A DNA stretch of 64,000 bases from Sipunculus nudus (taxonomy: Eukaryota; Annelida; Sipuncula; Golfingiida; Sipunculidae): positions 52,048,750 to 52,112,749 of the forward strand of contig CM049318.1 in the NCBI GenBank assembly GCA_026874595.1, written 5' to 3'. Shown here piece by piece: positions 11,764-25,657 of this stretch. The stretch's first letter is position 1, and each line of letters begins with the position of its first letter. The notes under the pieces were generated by a model. That model did no database searches and was not told the origin of the DNA. It saw nothing but the letters and a program-made list of their open reading frames with translations. The translations under genes and the position numbers were made by a program.

Positions 11764-12694
11764 AAGGATGCGTTTGATTTGAGAATGGGAATATTCCTGA
11801 CGTCGGTATCACAAACGGCAGCAAAAGTTATGGCTGCTGTTGGTTTATTTCCGACAGTCATCTATCTTATCGCTTGTACTTTACCTGATTTGATGTTAAA
11901 CTTACAAAGCAAAGAAAGTGTGCTACCGGATTTTGTGTCAAATTTTCAAAATATGGTGTTGCAATTTAATAATAATAATAATAATAATAATAATATTTAA
12001 TGTTAAACTTAAAGAGAAAATATCTACATTATCGTATTAATAGACCATTAAGAGCGTTTGACACAATTAACTAAGTGACAAACTTGGAAAAAGAAACATG
12101 AGCTGTTGAACTAATAATAACATTCACAACTAATATAATACCGCAAGTATCTCTTAAAGGATCTTGGTAGTATCTTGCATCTATTATCTATTAGGGCTGC
12201 CCGATAATATCGCTATATCCGGATACGGTGATTCGCATATTTTATGTCGCGATACAGTTTTCGAACATCGATATTTTTCGATGTTTTGCTACGCGTGCCT
12301 AAAACCGATTTAAAAAAATTGTTGCCAGTAACCAACTCGTAAGCTAAACGCCGAAAATCCAGGGTTGTGAACACAAAAACACGCTCGCTCCATTCCTTCG
12401 ATGTGCGAAACGAGCTCTCTTTCAAACTGATCTGAGAGAACCGGTGCATGATTTCCTAGACGTGTATATTTCCTGGCTGTGCCACGCTGTGTATGGTCAC
12501 GAAGTCTCCTGAGCGTCTCTCCGCCGAGGGACACCGAAGTCTCTTAAGGCCGCCTGTCATCTTGCTTCTCCATCAACAACATGATTTCTCAGTATACGTA
12601 CGAACCATCTGAAACAATGAGAACACATTTAATGATGTTGTCTTATTCTCAGTCTCATCCACATAAAATACATACAAAGAGAGAGAGATCGTAT

Positions 12695-12715
12695 GTATGT
12701 ATGTATGTATTTATG

Positions 12716-12766
<51 letters not shown>
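12695..12766. repeat. (TATG)n/(AT)n microsatellite
   Basis: Five GTAT units lead into a (TA)n run of about 46 bp, directly abutting the Penelope-like remnant. Confidence 0.85.
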
Positions 12767-12768
<2 letters not shown>

Positions 12769-13280
12769 AAATTATATAGGAGAAACCGGCACCAAATTCA
12801 GGTTCAGAATGAACAACCACAAAAAAACCATCCGCCCGCGACAACACTCCCGGATTCCCCGTGGCCGCACATTTCAACAAACCCGACCATTCTCTTCGAG
12901 ATTTAACATGCACCATCCTTAAAGGCAACTTTCCCTCCAGCAAAGACAGATTCACATCAGAACAAAGGCACATTCATACACTACGTACGCACATAAAAGG
13001 ATTAAAAAAGACCTGGCTTTTCTCTGTAAATACCCGGCACTCAGCACATACTTTTCCCCTCGAGACTAATCCCTCCCCTCCCTGTCTTTGACACCCCAGC
13101 AGCCCTGTTTTCATGTGGATATACACAGGCCAGTCCTGACAAGATATCAGATAGATTAATGGGTATAGCTGGCAAGCCAGCCCCGTTGACCTAGCTAAGG
13201 GTCACACTATCAGCTTTGTTTACAGTTAGTCACTCGCTCTGACGAAGGCTACATGGGTAGCTGAAAATTTAGCAACAATC
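12766..13280 (+). mobile_element. Penelope-like retroelement 3' end (GIY-YIG endonuclease remnant)
   Basis: The plus frame from about 12773 reads YIGETGTKFRFRMNNHKK, the YIG half of a GIY-YIG nuclease. After a one-base frameshift near 12848 it continues FPVAAHFNKPDHSLRDL, TILKGNFPSSKDRFTSEQ and HIHTLRTHIKGL, the usual C-terminal region of Penelope-like ORFs. The upstream reverse transcriptase is absent; an (AT)n array marks the break. A ribozyme-like core lies about 160 bp downstream of the ORF remnant, the order expected for the terminal repeat. Confidence 0.7.
13239..13266 (+). ncRNA. Hammerhead-ribozyme-like core
   Basis: CTGACGA (13239-13245), a stem with GGCTAC/GTAGCT around ATGG, and GAAA (13263-13266). 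This matches the CUGANGA - stem II - GAAA core. It sits just after a Penelope-like coding remnant, where such ribozymes are known in this class. The outer stems are not verified. Confidence 0.4.
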
Positions 13281-13391
13281 TGTACATGTTAATATCCAAA
13301 TAATAGGATTGTTTGAAATGCTGGCGTTGATGTCTCTCTTCTTTTTGTGTTCATTGACTGTCTTAAGCCAGCACCCGGAGAATTCAGAAAT

Positions 13392-13393
<2 letters not shown>

Positions 13394-13449
<56 letters not shown>
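13394..13449. repeat. (AT)n microsatellite
   Basis: Uninterrupted TATATA of about 54 bp. Confidence 0.9.
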
Positions 13450-13451
<2 letters not shown>

Positions 13452-14290
13452 CTATTATTGCGACCATCGGGGGACAAAACACCGACTATCTGGGGACCAA
13501 AGACTATCGGGAGACCGAACAGCGGTCCCCCGATAGTTTTTTAAACTTTTATACAGTATTTGAGATGCATTTTGTAATTCTCCCTGGTCATCATGCCTGC
13601 AAGGACAACATACAGTTATATGAATTAAATGAAAGAAGTCCCATTTGTCTTCCCATTTTAATGATAGTTTTCTTTTTTTTCGTTGGTCCCCTGATAGTCA
13701 TTTTTTGTTTTTGTGATATTTTCTTTGTAACCATATATAACTTATTTGAAAAATCGATATATTGGTTTGTTTTGTGACTTTTAACAAGTTAACCCTGAAA
13801 AATATTTCAGAAATATTAAATTGTAGATTTTTCAAAAATCGTGGTTAAAGCCACCGTTAGGATTTTTGCTGATTTTATTTGCATATAATCGACTTACGGG
13901 GGACCGAATTCTATCGGTGGACCGAACAGTGGTCCCCCGATAGTATTTTTCACAAAATTCACAATATCTGTTAATTATTCTGCAAAGGTCCGTGGTAATT
14001 AAGTTTCAGAAGACAACTTGCAACAACTTACAGTTGTCTCCTCCTTGTATGATAATTTTTATTTGTTTCCACTGGTCCCCCTCTCTTTGTGATATTTTCC
14101 ATGTGACCATATTTATAATATTATTAAACTGATAGACAGGTTAATTTTGTGACTTTTGACGAGTATCTTACCTAAAAATACTGAGAACAGTAAATATACG
14201 ATTTTTGGGAAGGTTAAAGTTCAAGCACCGTTAGCATAATTGCTATTTTTATTTGTATATAACCGACTATCGGGAGACCGCCGACTGAGA
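13450..14290. repeat. Cluster of GGTCCCCCGATAGT-like motifs
   Basis: Near-identical motifs in both orientations occur at about 13466, 13497, 13528, 13687, 13894, 13930 and 14266 (e.g. CGGTCCCCCGATAG and CTATCGGGAGACCG). They sit in two diverged copies of a roughly 400-bp unit (13530-13950, 13930-14290) that share tgtgacttttaac and gttaaagcaccgttag phrases. Same family as 24430-25080. Confidence 0.65.
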
Positions 14291-14369
14291 AACTGTGATA
14301 AATTGTATCGATTTTTATTTTAAAGAATCCTGACACTTTTTGCGACCACAATATTTCAAATTCTTCTGG

Positions 14370-15115
14370 TCCGTTTAGGCTGTAATTTCATATGTTTACT
14401 GAATCAGTCAGAGGCAAGACCTGATTAGATTTTGAGAGTTGTCTCTACAGCTTAATTATGCTAATTAGCTTAACGAGCAGTTTTCTTTGCGATCGCGCTT
14501 TCGACATGACCGTAAATGTGATGTGTACAAAACTTTGTAGATACCTTGAGAGTACCCCTCTGAGTTGATTAACTTTTGGGGTCAATCTGTGCATATTAAG
14601 TAGGTCATTTGCATAATTATGTAAAACAGCCATGTGTAAATTTTTAATTTTACCAAATTCTCAAATCTTTCCATTACATGTTTGTAGCACTTTTTCATTG
14701 AGGACCAGATTCTAATGAAAACTAATGATCTCATTTGCGTATGTATGCCTTATTTGCTTAAGTATACCTATTTTGCATATTAATTACCTTCCCACATGTA
14801 TTATCTTGCCACCTTGTTAAGTCAAGTTCTGCGGGGCTAATCAGGCGGTAACTTCATACGTGTACCTACCAAGTAGGAGGCAAGACCTGATTAGATTTCA
14901 AGAGTTGTCTCTATACAGCTTAATTATTCTAATTAGCTTAACGGGCCGTTTTCTTTGCGCTCATCCTTGAGATATAATCAAGCATATATGTGATTTGTAC
15001 CAAACTAGGTAAATACTTTGAAAGTACCGTTCTTACAAGTTGATTAACTTTTGGGTCAATCTGTGCATGTAAATTAGGTCATTTCCTTAAAGTTGCAAAT
15101 ATTCACATTTAATTT
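14370..15115. repeat. Two diverged direct copies of a 250-bp repeat
   Basis: Copy 1 (about 14370-14625) and copy 2 (about 14840-15110) share GGCAAGACCTGATTAGATTT, AGAGTTGTCTCTA, CTAATTAGCTTAACG and TTGATTAACTTTTGGG in the same order. Confidence 0.8.
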
Positions 15116-15119
15116 TAAA

Positions 15120-17620
15120 AAAAAACACTGCATTGACAGAACACTCCTGGACACCATATATGTCAGTACTTTTCATCAAATCACAGTTACTGGTGTACTA
15201 CACACATATTACAACTACCTGGACCCACTGCTCAATAAGCTTTAACAGTCCATTTTCAGCTCATATTATACATCATCTGAAGACTGCTAGTTCTATCATT
15301 ATGCCTACAGCTTCAGTTTCACAGGTTAGTTCTTAATATTGTTCATACTATACTGAGTTCGGAAATGCTTGCATGCTGGCCTGGATCAATCACATTTGTG
15401 CAGCTTTTGGTTAACCTACAACTGACCATATTTCCCATATTTTGAAAGAATATAATTAAACGTACCCAATGTCTCTAAGCAATTTTAAAACTTATGAGCA
15501 GATTACTGTTTCCTGACTCTCTGCAGGGATACCTTGAGATTGCTTGCAAATTCAACTATATTTAGTTTGTTTTTGTTTTTATTTTGCAATAAAGTATGTA
15601 TTTAATACTTTTATACGCCCATCTCATAGACGGGTCGTATGACGGTATCAGCAGTGTCTGTCCGTCCAAAATCTGCGTGATAAGTCTGGAGAGAGTGAAT
15701 TGGATTTTATTAAATAACAGATTGACTTTTAAAATGTCTATATGCACTAATTACTACTCAAAGAATCCTTTCCGTACCTCGACAGTTCACGCTCATAGAT
15801 ACAACGATCTTGGTACGTCTAAGTGAGCGTCATCAGCAAATATGAGCCTAAATTAAGGAAGAAAAATATGTCAAATTGCAAATAAAATCCTAACAGAATC
15901 ATGGCATCATATTGAGTGAAAGTCGGGCTTCTTTTGGAAGGGTTAGATCATCATTATTTCATTAAATGTCTTGGGGTATTTCGCTGATACATATACGCGT
16001 GTTGAGGCTGCCGATTATCAACACCCTCCTTATATATTTTTCCTATGTTCATTTTTGGTGGATAAATCAAGGGCAAAACGTGTTGCATGTGCAACTAAAT
16101 AAAAACACACTCTAGCAAATAAAAGGCTCTGATACACAACATACTTCGTTTCAATATGCTGCCTATGATTGTGTTTCCTATCATTTGAAAAAAAAGTAAT
16201 CCCAGAAAATTAACATTTCGCATTTAAAAGGTTTTAATCAAAATAATATTATAAACCTATGACACTGTGTTAATCTGATTTCTGGAATGGTTTGTTCATT
16301 GTTGCCAGGTGATTTAGTCATATCACGCTTGTGGTGGTGGCACTATATTACAAGTTTATCTGAGCACATGTTTCTTCTTTGCCATTTTGCCAAATATTTT
16401 AGGATAAAATTTATCGTCCTGAACACGAGCAAATACGGTAGGTATATATTTCATTGCATAATACATCATCATACGTACCTGAATTCAAGTCCCCCGATCT
16501 GTATGCATGGCCACCTGCAGGGTCGGCCATCACGGACACAGTCACGGACACATTCAATATTATCTATGACACACTTGAACACTGATTCTGTTGTGTGTAA
16601 CTAATATTATCATTATATTAGATGATAAAGCCTAACGGAGATGGAATAAAAACTGGCGGTAACTTTTAAGCTTGGCGGGGAAAAATGAAAGCATTACGTT
16701 GCCATATGTTATATTGGTTAGGGAGAAAAGTGAGGTTAGGATGGCTCATCCCTTAGTTTTCTTAAAGTGATCTCCCAATTCCGGGGGGGGGGGGGGGGGG
16801 CTTATTACGTAAAATACGGTATTAGCAATTTGGAAAGAAGAGCTGTCTTAACTGTCCATCGAAGGGCGTGGACGGATTATTCATTCCCTCGAACTTCAGT
16901 CGAGAACTCTGTGAGTGCGTGAACTCACCTGTCACTCTATATAGTCTCCTGCTGTGTCACGTAAATTAATACCTGTATTCAACATTCCCAGTGCTTGTTT
17001 CATCTTGTCGCCTATAAACACATCTACTGGTACGGTAATTTTTGCAAAGAGCATCGGCCAGATAAGTCATTCAATCAGTCTTTACTCAATTTATGAACAA
17101 ATCAGATCTAGATTAAACCGTACTAAACCGAAGAGGGTATAGGAAAGTTAAGATTAGTTTATACAATGACACTGACCCATCTTCCACGTACCATAATAAT
17201 CTTGTAAAAATGTCTATTTTGGGCAACAAAATGCACCCAAAAGGTCTTGTTTATATGTCTGACGAAAAGCTCGATCATGAGGTTAATGTTTTACGCGATA
17301 TGTAACACCCCAAGCCCCCCCCCCCCCCCCCACACACACACATACCGCCACCACCATTGAACAAAATTCTCCTTATAACACCGCCTTTTGGTTAACACCC
17401 AAATAACCCATGGATAAAATCTTCCCAACCTTATTTTCAAAAGGGGCAAATAATATTGACTTAACATTATTTTATATTATTCCGAATAAATGACTGAATC
17501 TTGATATATGCGATCATGAACTTCAGGGTTATAAATTAATTAACTAAAGACGACAACTATGAAATTAAACACTTGCATGTTTGCACGTCTAACTTGTATG
17601 AATTAATAATTTGGGCCCCG
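15120..17620. other. No gene seen
   Basis: AT-rich DNA with small open frames lacking any family pattern. A dispersed-repeat phrase (cgcccatctcatagacgggtc) occurs at about 15617, and poly(G)/poly(C) tracts lie at 16783-16801 and 17317-17332. Confidence 0.5.
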
Positions 17621-18340
17621 CTTGACAAGCGGTGCCCTATAGTGATCACCGTGTTAGTCCATCCTTCCGTCTTTGCGTACTTCCGTCCTTCCGTCAGAGA
17701 CACTTTCTTACGCGCCCGATAACTCGACAACAACATACTTCACCTTTCCAAAATTCACAGGGATGGTTGGTACATAAGAGGGCTTCAGACCTATTGAATT
17801 ATAGACCTGTCGAATTCCAATATAGCCGCCACAGCCCAATCGCTGATTTTCTTTCGCGTGCGATAACTCAACAACAGCATACTTCAGCTTTCCTAAATTC
17901 ACAGGGATGATTGGTACATACAACGGCTCCAGACCTGTGGAATTACAGACCTGTCGGGATACCAATATGGCCCCCACAGCCCAATCACTGATATTCTTTC
18001 GTGCGCGATAACTCAAAAATAACATACTTCAGCTTTCCAAAATTCGAAAGGGTTGATTGGTACGTATGAGGGCTCCAGACCTATCAAATTACAGACCTCT
18101 CAGAATTCCAATATGGCCGCCCCAGCCCAATCGCTGATTTTCTTTCGCACGCGATAACTCAATAACATTATACTTCAGCTTTCCCAAATTCACAAGGATG
18201 ATTGGTAGCTATGAGGATAATATCCCTATCAATTACAGGTCTGTCTGAATTCCAATATGGCCACCAGGGCACAATGGGCAATTTTCTTTGGCACCTGATA
18301 TCTCAACAAGAATATGCTTGATCTTTATAATTTTCTCAGG
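17620..18340. repeat. Tandem repeat, about 146-bp unit, about 4.5 copies
   Basis: GCGATAACTCAACAA-like starts occur at about 17717, 17860, 18005, 18152 and 18296. Each unit contains CTTCAGCTTTCC, ATTCACAGGGATGATTGG, AGACCT and TTCCAATATGGCC. The array is preceded by gggccccgcttgacaagcgg and a (TCCG)-rich stretch (17612-17690). Open frames here are repeat artefacts. Confidence 0.85.
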
Positions 18341-21300
18341 AATCATTGGATCAATTTTTTTAAAGTGGTAAGAATACTTGGGTATGATGACTGATATCCA
18401 AAATGGACTGATAATTAAAATATTATACACCAGATAACTAAATGCTTGCTGCAGAATTTTGTTTTGCTTTTTCAGGGCACCAAATGGTCACTGACACTTT
18501 TTTTCTGGAACGCAAGGATCAGATGTGTCGTTGAAATGAAGCTTATCGAGAGGGTATAAGCTACAGGTGTGATTAAAGCTAAGAGTACACAGTTGTACTT
18601 ACCAGATTTCAACGTTTCAAGTTCCATTCTGCATAAAGTCAACAATTAATTACCGCTTCAGTGTCCGGTACGGAGGTCAAGATTTGTACAGAGTTAAGCG
18701 AGTGTATGTTTCTGGATTCAGATGGGCTTAATCACGTTCATTTCGAAGATGTTGTACAGACATGTTTCACAGATTTACATAACTGTTGATAGGAATAAGC
18801 GAAATTAAGCAGGGTCCGATTTAATCAAGTCATATCAGATAATCCTCATCATGGTTGAGAACTATATACTATATATATTAAACCCGTGTAGTAAATTTCA
18901 GTGACAATGACATCCTCCACTGAGTACTCAAAGAGTCCATTATCTGGAGTAACTGTCCCGAAAGGGCTACATTCCCTTCCGCGTTCAGCCCCCCGCCCCC
19001 TCTTAACCAATCCCCTCATCTTTTCCGAGCATAATCTTTTATTGACTTTATACAGTAAAGTTTCAATTCATAGTTGTATGTATATTTTACAAAAATGCAG
19101 GGTTAGACATTTATATCTTAGCAAACACATATAAACCTCGGACATTTTTATCATGAACAAGATAAAACAGAATCAAACGTCGGGGAAATGTGCTGCTGGC
19201 CAGCCTCCATGGCATTTACTTATGGTAACTTGGTTACAATCTTGCAAACTGCTGTAAAACAAAAGTTCACAGTGTAGGATGTTTCACACTCAATGTGAAA
19301 AGATATGACACGAAATGTTTACTCATTCCCGGTAGTTCATATTTCCTTTTTATTGAAACACATGAGTAATCAACCTTTTGAGTTTTAGTCATGTCGAAAG
19401 TTACAGCAGATTGTAAACTCAGGATCTCTGTTTTCTTGTATTTCATTTTTAGCCTTGATAAAAAGGTCAGAATGTGAATAAACACTGCATCCTCTCCGAC
19501 TGTTTCTTAATACCTTGCGCTGAATGTAACCTAGTACTGGAAGATGGTCTATTATATTTAACTACTTGCTCACGTATAATGCGCAGATTAAACCAGGAAC
19601 CCAGGTTTGTACATATTACGCATGACATTCTACGCACCATATCCCACGCACACGGATCACGCACCCTACATCTATATACATGTCGGGGTATGCTTGATTC
19701 ATAGACTTTTACGCATAATGTGCAATCCTATAAAGCCAGGAACCCATATACATATATTGTAAGTGTGATGCGTGGTCCGTGTGCGGGTAATATCTTATGT
19801 ATATGACCTTTATAGTCATGAATACAAATATCTATCGTGCGTGATGCGTATACTTCGTGCCTGATCGGTATACGTATCCGATCGCTACGAGTGATTTCTT
19901 TTCATGCATCGCGGGTAGTAAATATCCTTGTATTAGGCCAAGTCAGTTTTTTATAGCGTCTCCCAACTCATACAATCAATAGCAACAACTGATGGAGCTA
20001 TTTTTTCTCATGGGGTTTTGTCCGTTTTAAGTCAAATGTGATTATAACAAAAACAAAGGGTCAATATATGTATAAAGATATTTAATTCAAAGATAAATCT
20101 TGCAACACAGTACCTCAAAATGCTCGGTAGAGTACACTAATTCACCATTGCTTGACCAGACAGAATTATACTTCAAAAGGATAGACGCATATACCAAAAC
20201 TAGAGAGCACTCATAGTGCGCATATCTCTGCCAGCGCCTGGATTTGTATCCTCTTACAAACTTAATCTTAACAGATGAACCATAGAAAATAAGATATTGT
20301 TCCTTGACCCATTGCACACCCTTCAACAACATTTCAGTGAAAATTACAGAAAACCTATGGAGATATTTACAACAAATACATTTTAGAAGAAAAGCGGGAT
20401 GCATATTGGACCGCCTATCGATTTCATACAACATGTATCGTCTCAAGAATATTCCGTTATTTTCAGGATATCACTCGCGGACAGTTACCCTGTTTTGTAT
20501 ACATGTATACCGAAAAAAGGAAAATGCGCCAGGTCAACGCATTTCTATTATACTTCTATCATTATGACGTCATTGCGGTGACGCCAGTGCTTTTGTAATA
20601 CATGACATGCATCACCATAATAAACTTACTCGCAGCTGCTAATGGTATATAAAAAGCCATTCTGTTTTTATATCCTCCCGACATCTCTCAAAGTTCTAAT
20701 TGAATTTTTAGATATTTTGTGGAATTGTGTTGGCCCTCAAGCCAATTTTCCTGCTGCTCCCTTTATTTGTTTCTTCATTAATTATTTATATTCCGTTCCT
20801 GTATAATTCAAACGTACTTTTCCAGTGGATGGAAGGTCTCACTTACAAATATGATGCTCATTAAAATGACACCATGACTCAATATCTAATTGATCTGTTG
20901 TTGTACCATATGCTGAACGTGTAATTAAATGTTCAGAGACTAACTTAAAAAGTTTCCCTTTAGTAATTGTCGTTTAACATATTTTATCAGCTTAATGGAA
21001 TAAATATGCAGAAATTATAATTTGGCAATAATAATTGCTAAACAATATTATTTAAAGACATAATTTTTATATCGCCAATCAATGTATCATTAGAGGCATA
21101 ATATATTACATTGCAAACAGGGGAACAGAGCTATCATATTTATGACAATTTAATTTATATTTACTTGAAATAAATATCACTATCATTTGTTATCACTTGT
21201 TGGCATACCAATACCAAAATGATGCGTCTTGTGAGCTCCATACAGGCGGTTTTGAAATAAATCGAGTTTTTTATTCAACTCTATGTAACTGAACTATGAT

Positions 21301-23630
21301 CAATTCCACGCAAACATTTTGGTTTAGAAAATGGTTTGTAAAATTCTCAGGAATTTTGAAGAATCAATTATACAAATTTATTTACTGATAAGTTATAAAA
21401 TTATAGAAATGTTCAAATATTCATGAAAAATGCATGACATTTGAAATGTTTATGAGTGTTTATATTTCAGTGTTAAGTCAACAATAAACTGCACATGAAG
21501 GAATGCATGAAAATAGCTTTTAGACTTGCATAACAAAATAAAATAATGACACATATAATATAACATAGGAGTACTATGAAATGTGGTGTGCGTGTAACCT
21601 ATCCTTAGTGTTCATTATCAATACTGTTTCCATTTTCTATACTGCCTACACATGATAGTGCTTTATATTTCAGTAGGTTTTTAAAAAGTTCATAGATTTA
21701 GAAATAATATTTAATCCATGCCAAACCAACGAACTCCTACACACCATTTCTGACTGTTTTCCATGATTTCCATGACCATGTAGCTAGCTCCACGTGTGAA
21801 GGAGAATTATTGAGCTCCTGTCAGCAGAGGCTGACAAGAGGTATTGTATCATTGAGTGATTCATTGTATTGCACTGTAACAGTTTCTTGCAAAGAGATAT
21901 CACTCATTATTCCACAAAGAGCCAGGAATACAAATAGAAGAGACGCCGCAGTTGTGTTGCAGTAGTTTTTAAAGCTCAAATGAAACGATTTCACCTAACA
22001 CATAATTGGATTAGCAATGTAAATTACCCCTAAACGTTTGAATACTTGTTAAAAATATTCTTTTAATTATGAATATTTTGAGTTGTTGTACTGTCAAGAA
22101 GTGACCGTTGCATTCAAATGGCCATTCGGCCGGCCCCGTCGTCTTGATGACCTGTGACGTCAAAGCAGACAAACAGCTCAGTGCCTGGCTGCAGCAACCC
22201 CGGTCACTCACTGTGTAGACACGCGTGTCACGCCCGACTGTCTCTGTTCTTGTCCCGGAAAAACATGCGGTTCTTGATACCTTAAGACATACCTGTTCAC
22301 TGAATACTATATTTTCATCGTATTTCTTTTATAAATGTTTGCATTTTCCACCCAAAGTGTGAAAGTCTATACAGATGTCCTGTGAAGACAGGAAGATCGT
22401 TTAACAACACGGTGTGCAGCTGACATCGATAGTATGGACACCCTATAACAATGTGTCACTCAGTCTGCTTTATAGAAACATGACAAATTCATTTTAGAGG
22501 TTTATTAAAATGGGCTGTATTATATTTTTATAATATAACGGATAACTTTCCAAATATAATTCAAAACATAAACACGTTTTTTTCCTGATACGAGTGCGGG
22601 ACTTTTTATGGCAATTCCACGTCTCGGTACCACGGGCGGGTATGCCTATATGTGAGCATGTCATGCCCATGTAACAGGACGAAAAATACCCGGAAAAGCG
22701 GACCAGATAATAGGAGTATAAGACAAAATAACACATTATTTGTTTTTATTTTTTCACCGCATTTTCCCGATGAAAATCGTTATCTGAAATTTTACAGACA
22801 TGTAATGTTGTATTGTCACTGACGATATAAAAGATTGACATCGACAGCACATTGTTTATAGACCTTGTTTTGATTTGAATGAAACTGTAAAAACGGGCAC
22901 AATGAAAGTGCTAGTTGTACACGTACACACTGACGGACTGAAATCTTATCTAGACATACCCTACCCGAATACCAGTACCCAGCAAGCCACTTGACAAGCT
23001 GCGGACAAGTGTCAATGGCTTGCTTTCTGCTGGCTACCAGTTGACCTCACAGGCTGCCGGTCACCAAACCAAGCATCCTTTTTGACAGCCTGATTCACTA
23101 CAGACAATAACACTACATTGCTGTACAGTGCAGTGGTAATGCGGTGTTTAACAAGACACAGTAGTCGTTTAACCTATTATTATGTGGATTTAAACAAGAA
23201 AAGGTCGTTTGTCATAACTTTTTTTCGATAGAAGTACTACATATATTTACAAAGTAAGCAGAAATTTTCCCGTATGTTGTTGATAACATTTATAATTTTG
23301 AGTAAAGATTTCAACATTTCGCTTACATTAATTGTCGTAATAAACATATACAGTCCTGTCCACTAGCTGGATTAAGCCGAACTGACTCCAGACAGACACA
23401 CCATTGACAATTAACAGTAAAATCCCGGACTGACGATCAGACCATTTTCGGGATCACTGAAAGGGGTCGTGTCAGTTATAGTTTACCTAATAAAAAATAG
23501 GCATATACTAGTATATTTAACCCTCAGTGTCGGATCACTGTGGTGAGGGACCTGTAGCATACGTAATAAAAGGGTCCCTGAGCCAATATTATTATCTGCA
23601 ATTTGAGCTTTTTATCCTCTACATTTTCAT
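18340..23630. other. No gene seen
   Basis: About 5.3 kb of mostly unique AT-rich sequence. Small open frames (e.g. 20087-20446 minus) show no domain pattern, codon signal or splice support. Two short similar passages (ccaggaaccca near 19590 and 19740) are the only structure seen. Confidence 0.5.
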
Positions 23631-23639
23631 TAATACTAG

Positions 23640-24165
23640 GAATGATAAATGAAAGGTAACAAATAAAATTATTAATGTAATGCACAGTGATAAGTGAGGG
23701 GTAACAAAAACATCGGGTAATGAACAGTGATAAGCAATCGAACCAAAAAATATTCATGTAATGGGCAGTGAAATGAATATTTATAAGTGATGGTTAACAA
23801 AATTATTCATGTAATTAACAGTGTAATGAACATTGATAAATGATGGTTAACAAAAATTATTCAGAACAGTGTAATGAATATTGATAAGTGATGGATAACA
23901 AAAAAATATTCATATTATGAGCAGTGTAATGAGCAGTGATAATTGATTGGTAACAAAAAATAATTCATGTAATAAACAGTTATATGTGTTGGGTAGCTAA
24001 AATTAATCATGTAAGTATAATGAACATTAATAAGTGATGGGTAATAAAATTATTAATTCATTTAATGAACAGGGATTAGTGATGGGTAACAAAAATAATT
24101 TATGTAATGAGCAGTGATAAGTGATGGGGAACAAAAAATAGTCATGTTATGAACAGTGTAATCAT
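23640..24165. repeat. Degenerate tandem repeat, about 45-bp unit, about 11 copies
   Basis: Variants of GTAATGAACAGTGATAAGTG followed by atgggtaacaaaaa and a ttcat step recur through the interval. Confidence 0.85.
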
Positions 24166-24429
24166 CGTATCAGATATAAAGATAGATAATTAACCCTAGG
24201 ACGCAAATAAACACATGGCTCTCTGGCTCTAAGCCACTTTCCCTCTTTTTCAACCGAAACAAACGTAAGCCAAATAGCATCTATAAAGACAAACATGACA
24301 GTAACTACAAAATTATTGTTATATGAAGAAAAATAGCATTAATGTCTAATAATAAGAAATGGGAAATAACAAATTCGTTTCTTGTTTTTTTTGTGTGTTT
24401 TTTTTTGTTATATAAATCGACTAGCGGAC

Positions 24430-25080
24430 GATCTCCAGACCCTATACATTAAGCGATAGGGGCCGAGCGATCAGGGAATGACACAACAGTCCTCAACACA
24501 AGTTCACCTTTTATTTAATATGATATTATATAAACATGGTATTATGTTGGTTCCCGGATAGTTCACCTTGTATAATATAAATGGTTATCCGATGGCGTAT
24601 TTGTCCCCTAATTGTTCACCATTTATGTGATATAGTCTCCTAGGAGTATGGTGGTCCCCTGATCGTTAATCTTTTATGATATATGGTCTCCTGGTAGTGT
24701 GGTGGTCCGCTGATAGTTAATCGTATATGATATATGGTCCCCCGATAGTTCTTCTGGTCTCCCGATGGTAAACGTGTTGTATATTATTAGTTTAGATAAT
24801 TTTACCAAGAACACAAACTTAGGGTTACATCCTGGATTCGATTAATTGTCCATATGAAAACTAAAATAAACTCTGGGACGTAATATGAAAAACGACAATA
24901 TGGGGACCGGGATCGGTCTCCTGAAGGTTGCAATTTTATGTAAAAAAGCACGATGACTATCGGGGGACCGAAAAAATATACAACACTTACGTAAATAAGA
25001 AATTGAGAAAAATTGCAATTACTTTGAACTGAAAATAATGAAATTGATCCGGTCCCCTGATAGTCGTGGTCCCCCCATGG
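24430..25080. repeat. Second cluster of GGTCCCCCGATAGT-like motifs
   Basis: Motif copies near 24550, 24605, 24654, 24704, 24736, 24757, 24957, 25050 and 25070, in both orientations, with gttcacctt / ttatgatata phrases between them at about 55-60 bp spacing. Confidence 0.65.
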
Positions 25081-25089
25081 TTGCATTTA

Positions 25090-25657
25090 TAAGTATATAT
25101 ATATATATATATATTGTTGTGAGTGACTTGATTGATCTTCCCCAAACGGATCTCTCGCTGTGGTTTAAGCGCCCTCCCGGTCTTGGGTCGTCTTTGTTGT
25201 CAACCACTAATAACGCATAAACAAGCTCTCCATTGGACAAAAGGACTCCACACAAAAACAATACACTCACACACACACCGATACGAAAGTCGACATGGAA
25301 ATTTTACCGCCCTGCATTTCGATATAAAAAGGGTTGACCCGCGACACACGCGGAGGACTTATTTCAACCCTAAATCCTGGTGGCTGTGGCCTACGTTAGG
25401 TGTCTCCCCACAGCTTTAATGCGGACCTCATTGTGTTATTCATATTCGCCAGCGGACCTGCCGTGGACTGATGTTAAACCCTGGTGAACTTTCGTCAACT
25501 ACTTTCATTTACATCCGGAATTGGACGTTGAGTAATGACTTACAAGATCATGTAATCATTATGTGATCGTCTGGACTTCCATTTCCTCTGTGGTACACTG
25601 TTAATGTCAGTTTATATCCATTGACTCTGTTTAGTTTTATTATGTATTAATTCCATA

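Noticed and set aside
23640-24165. CRISPR-like array
   Set aside because: Degenerate contiguous tandem units without spacers, in a eukaryotic context.
25113-25640. Solo LTR with a TATA box
   Set aside because: No target duplication, partner LTR or primer-binding site could be identified; kept only as a tentative note.
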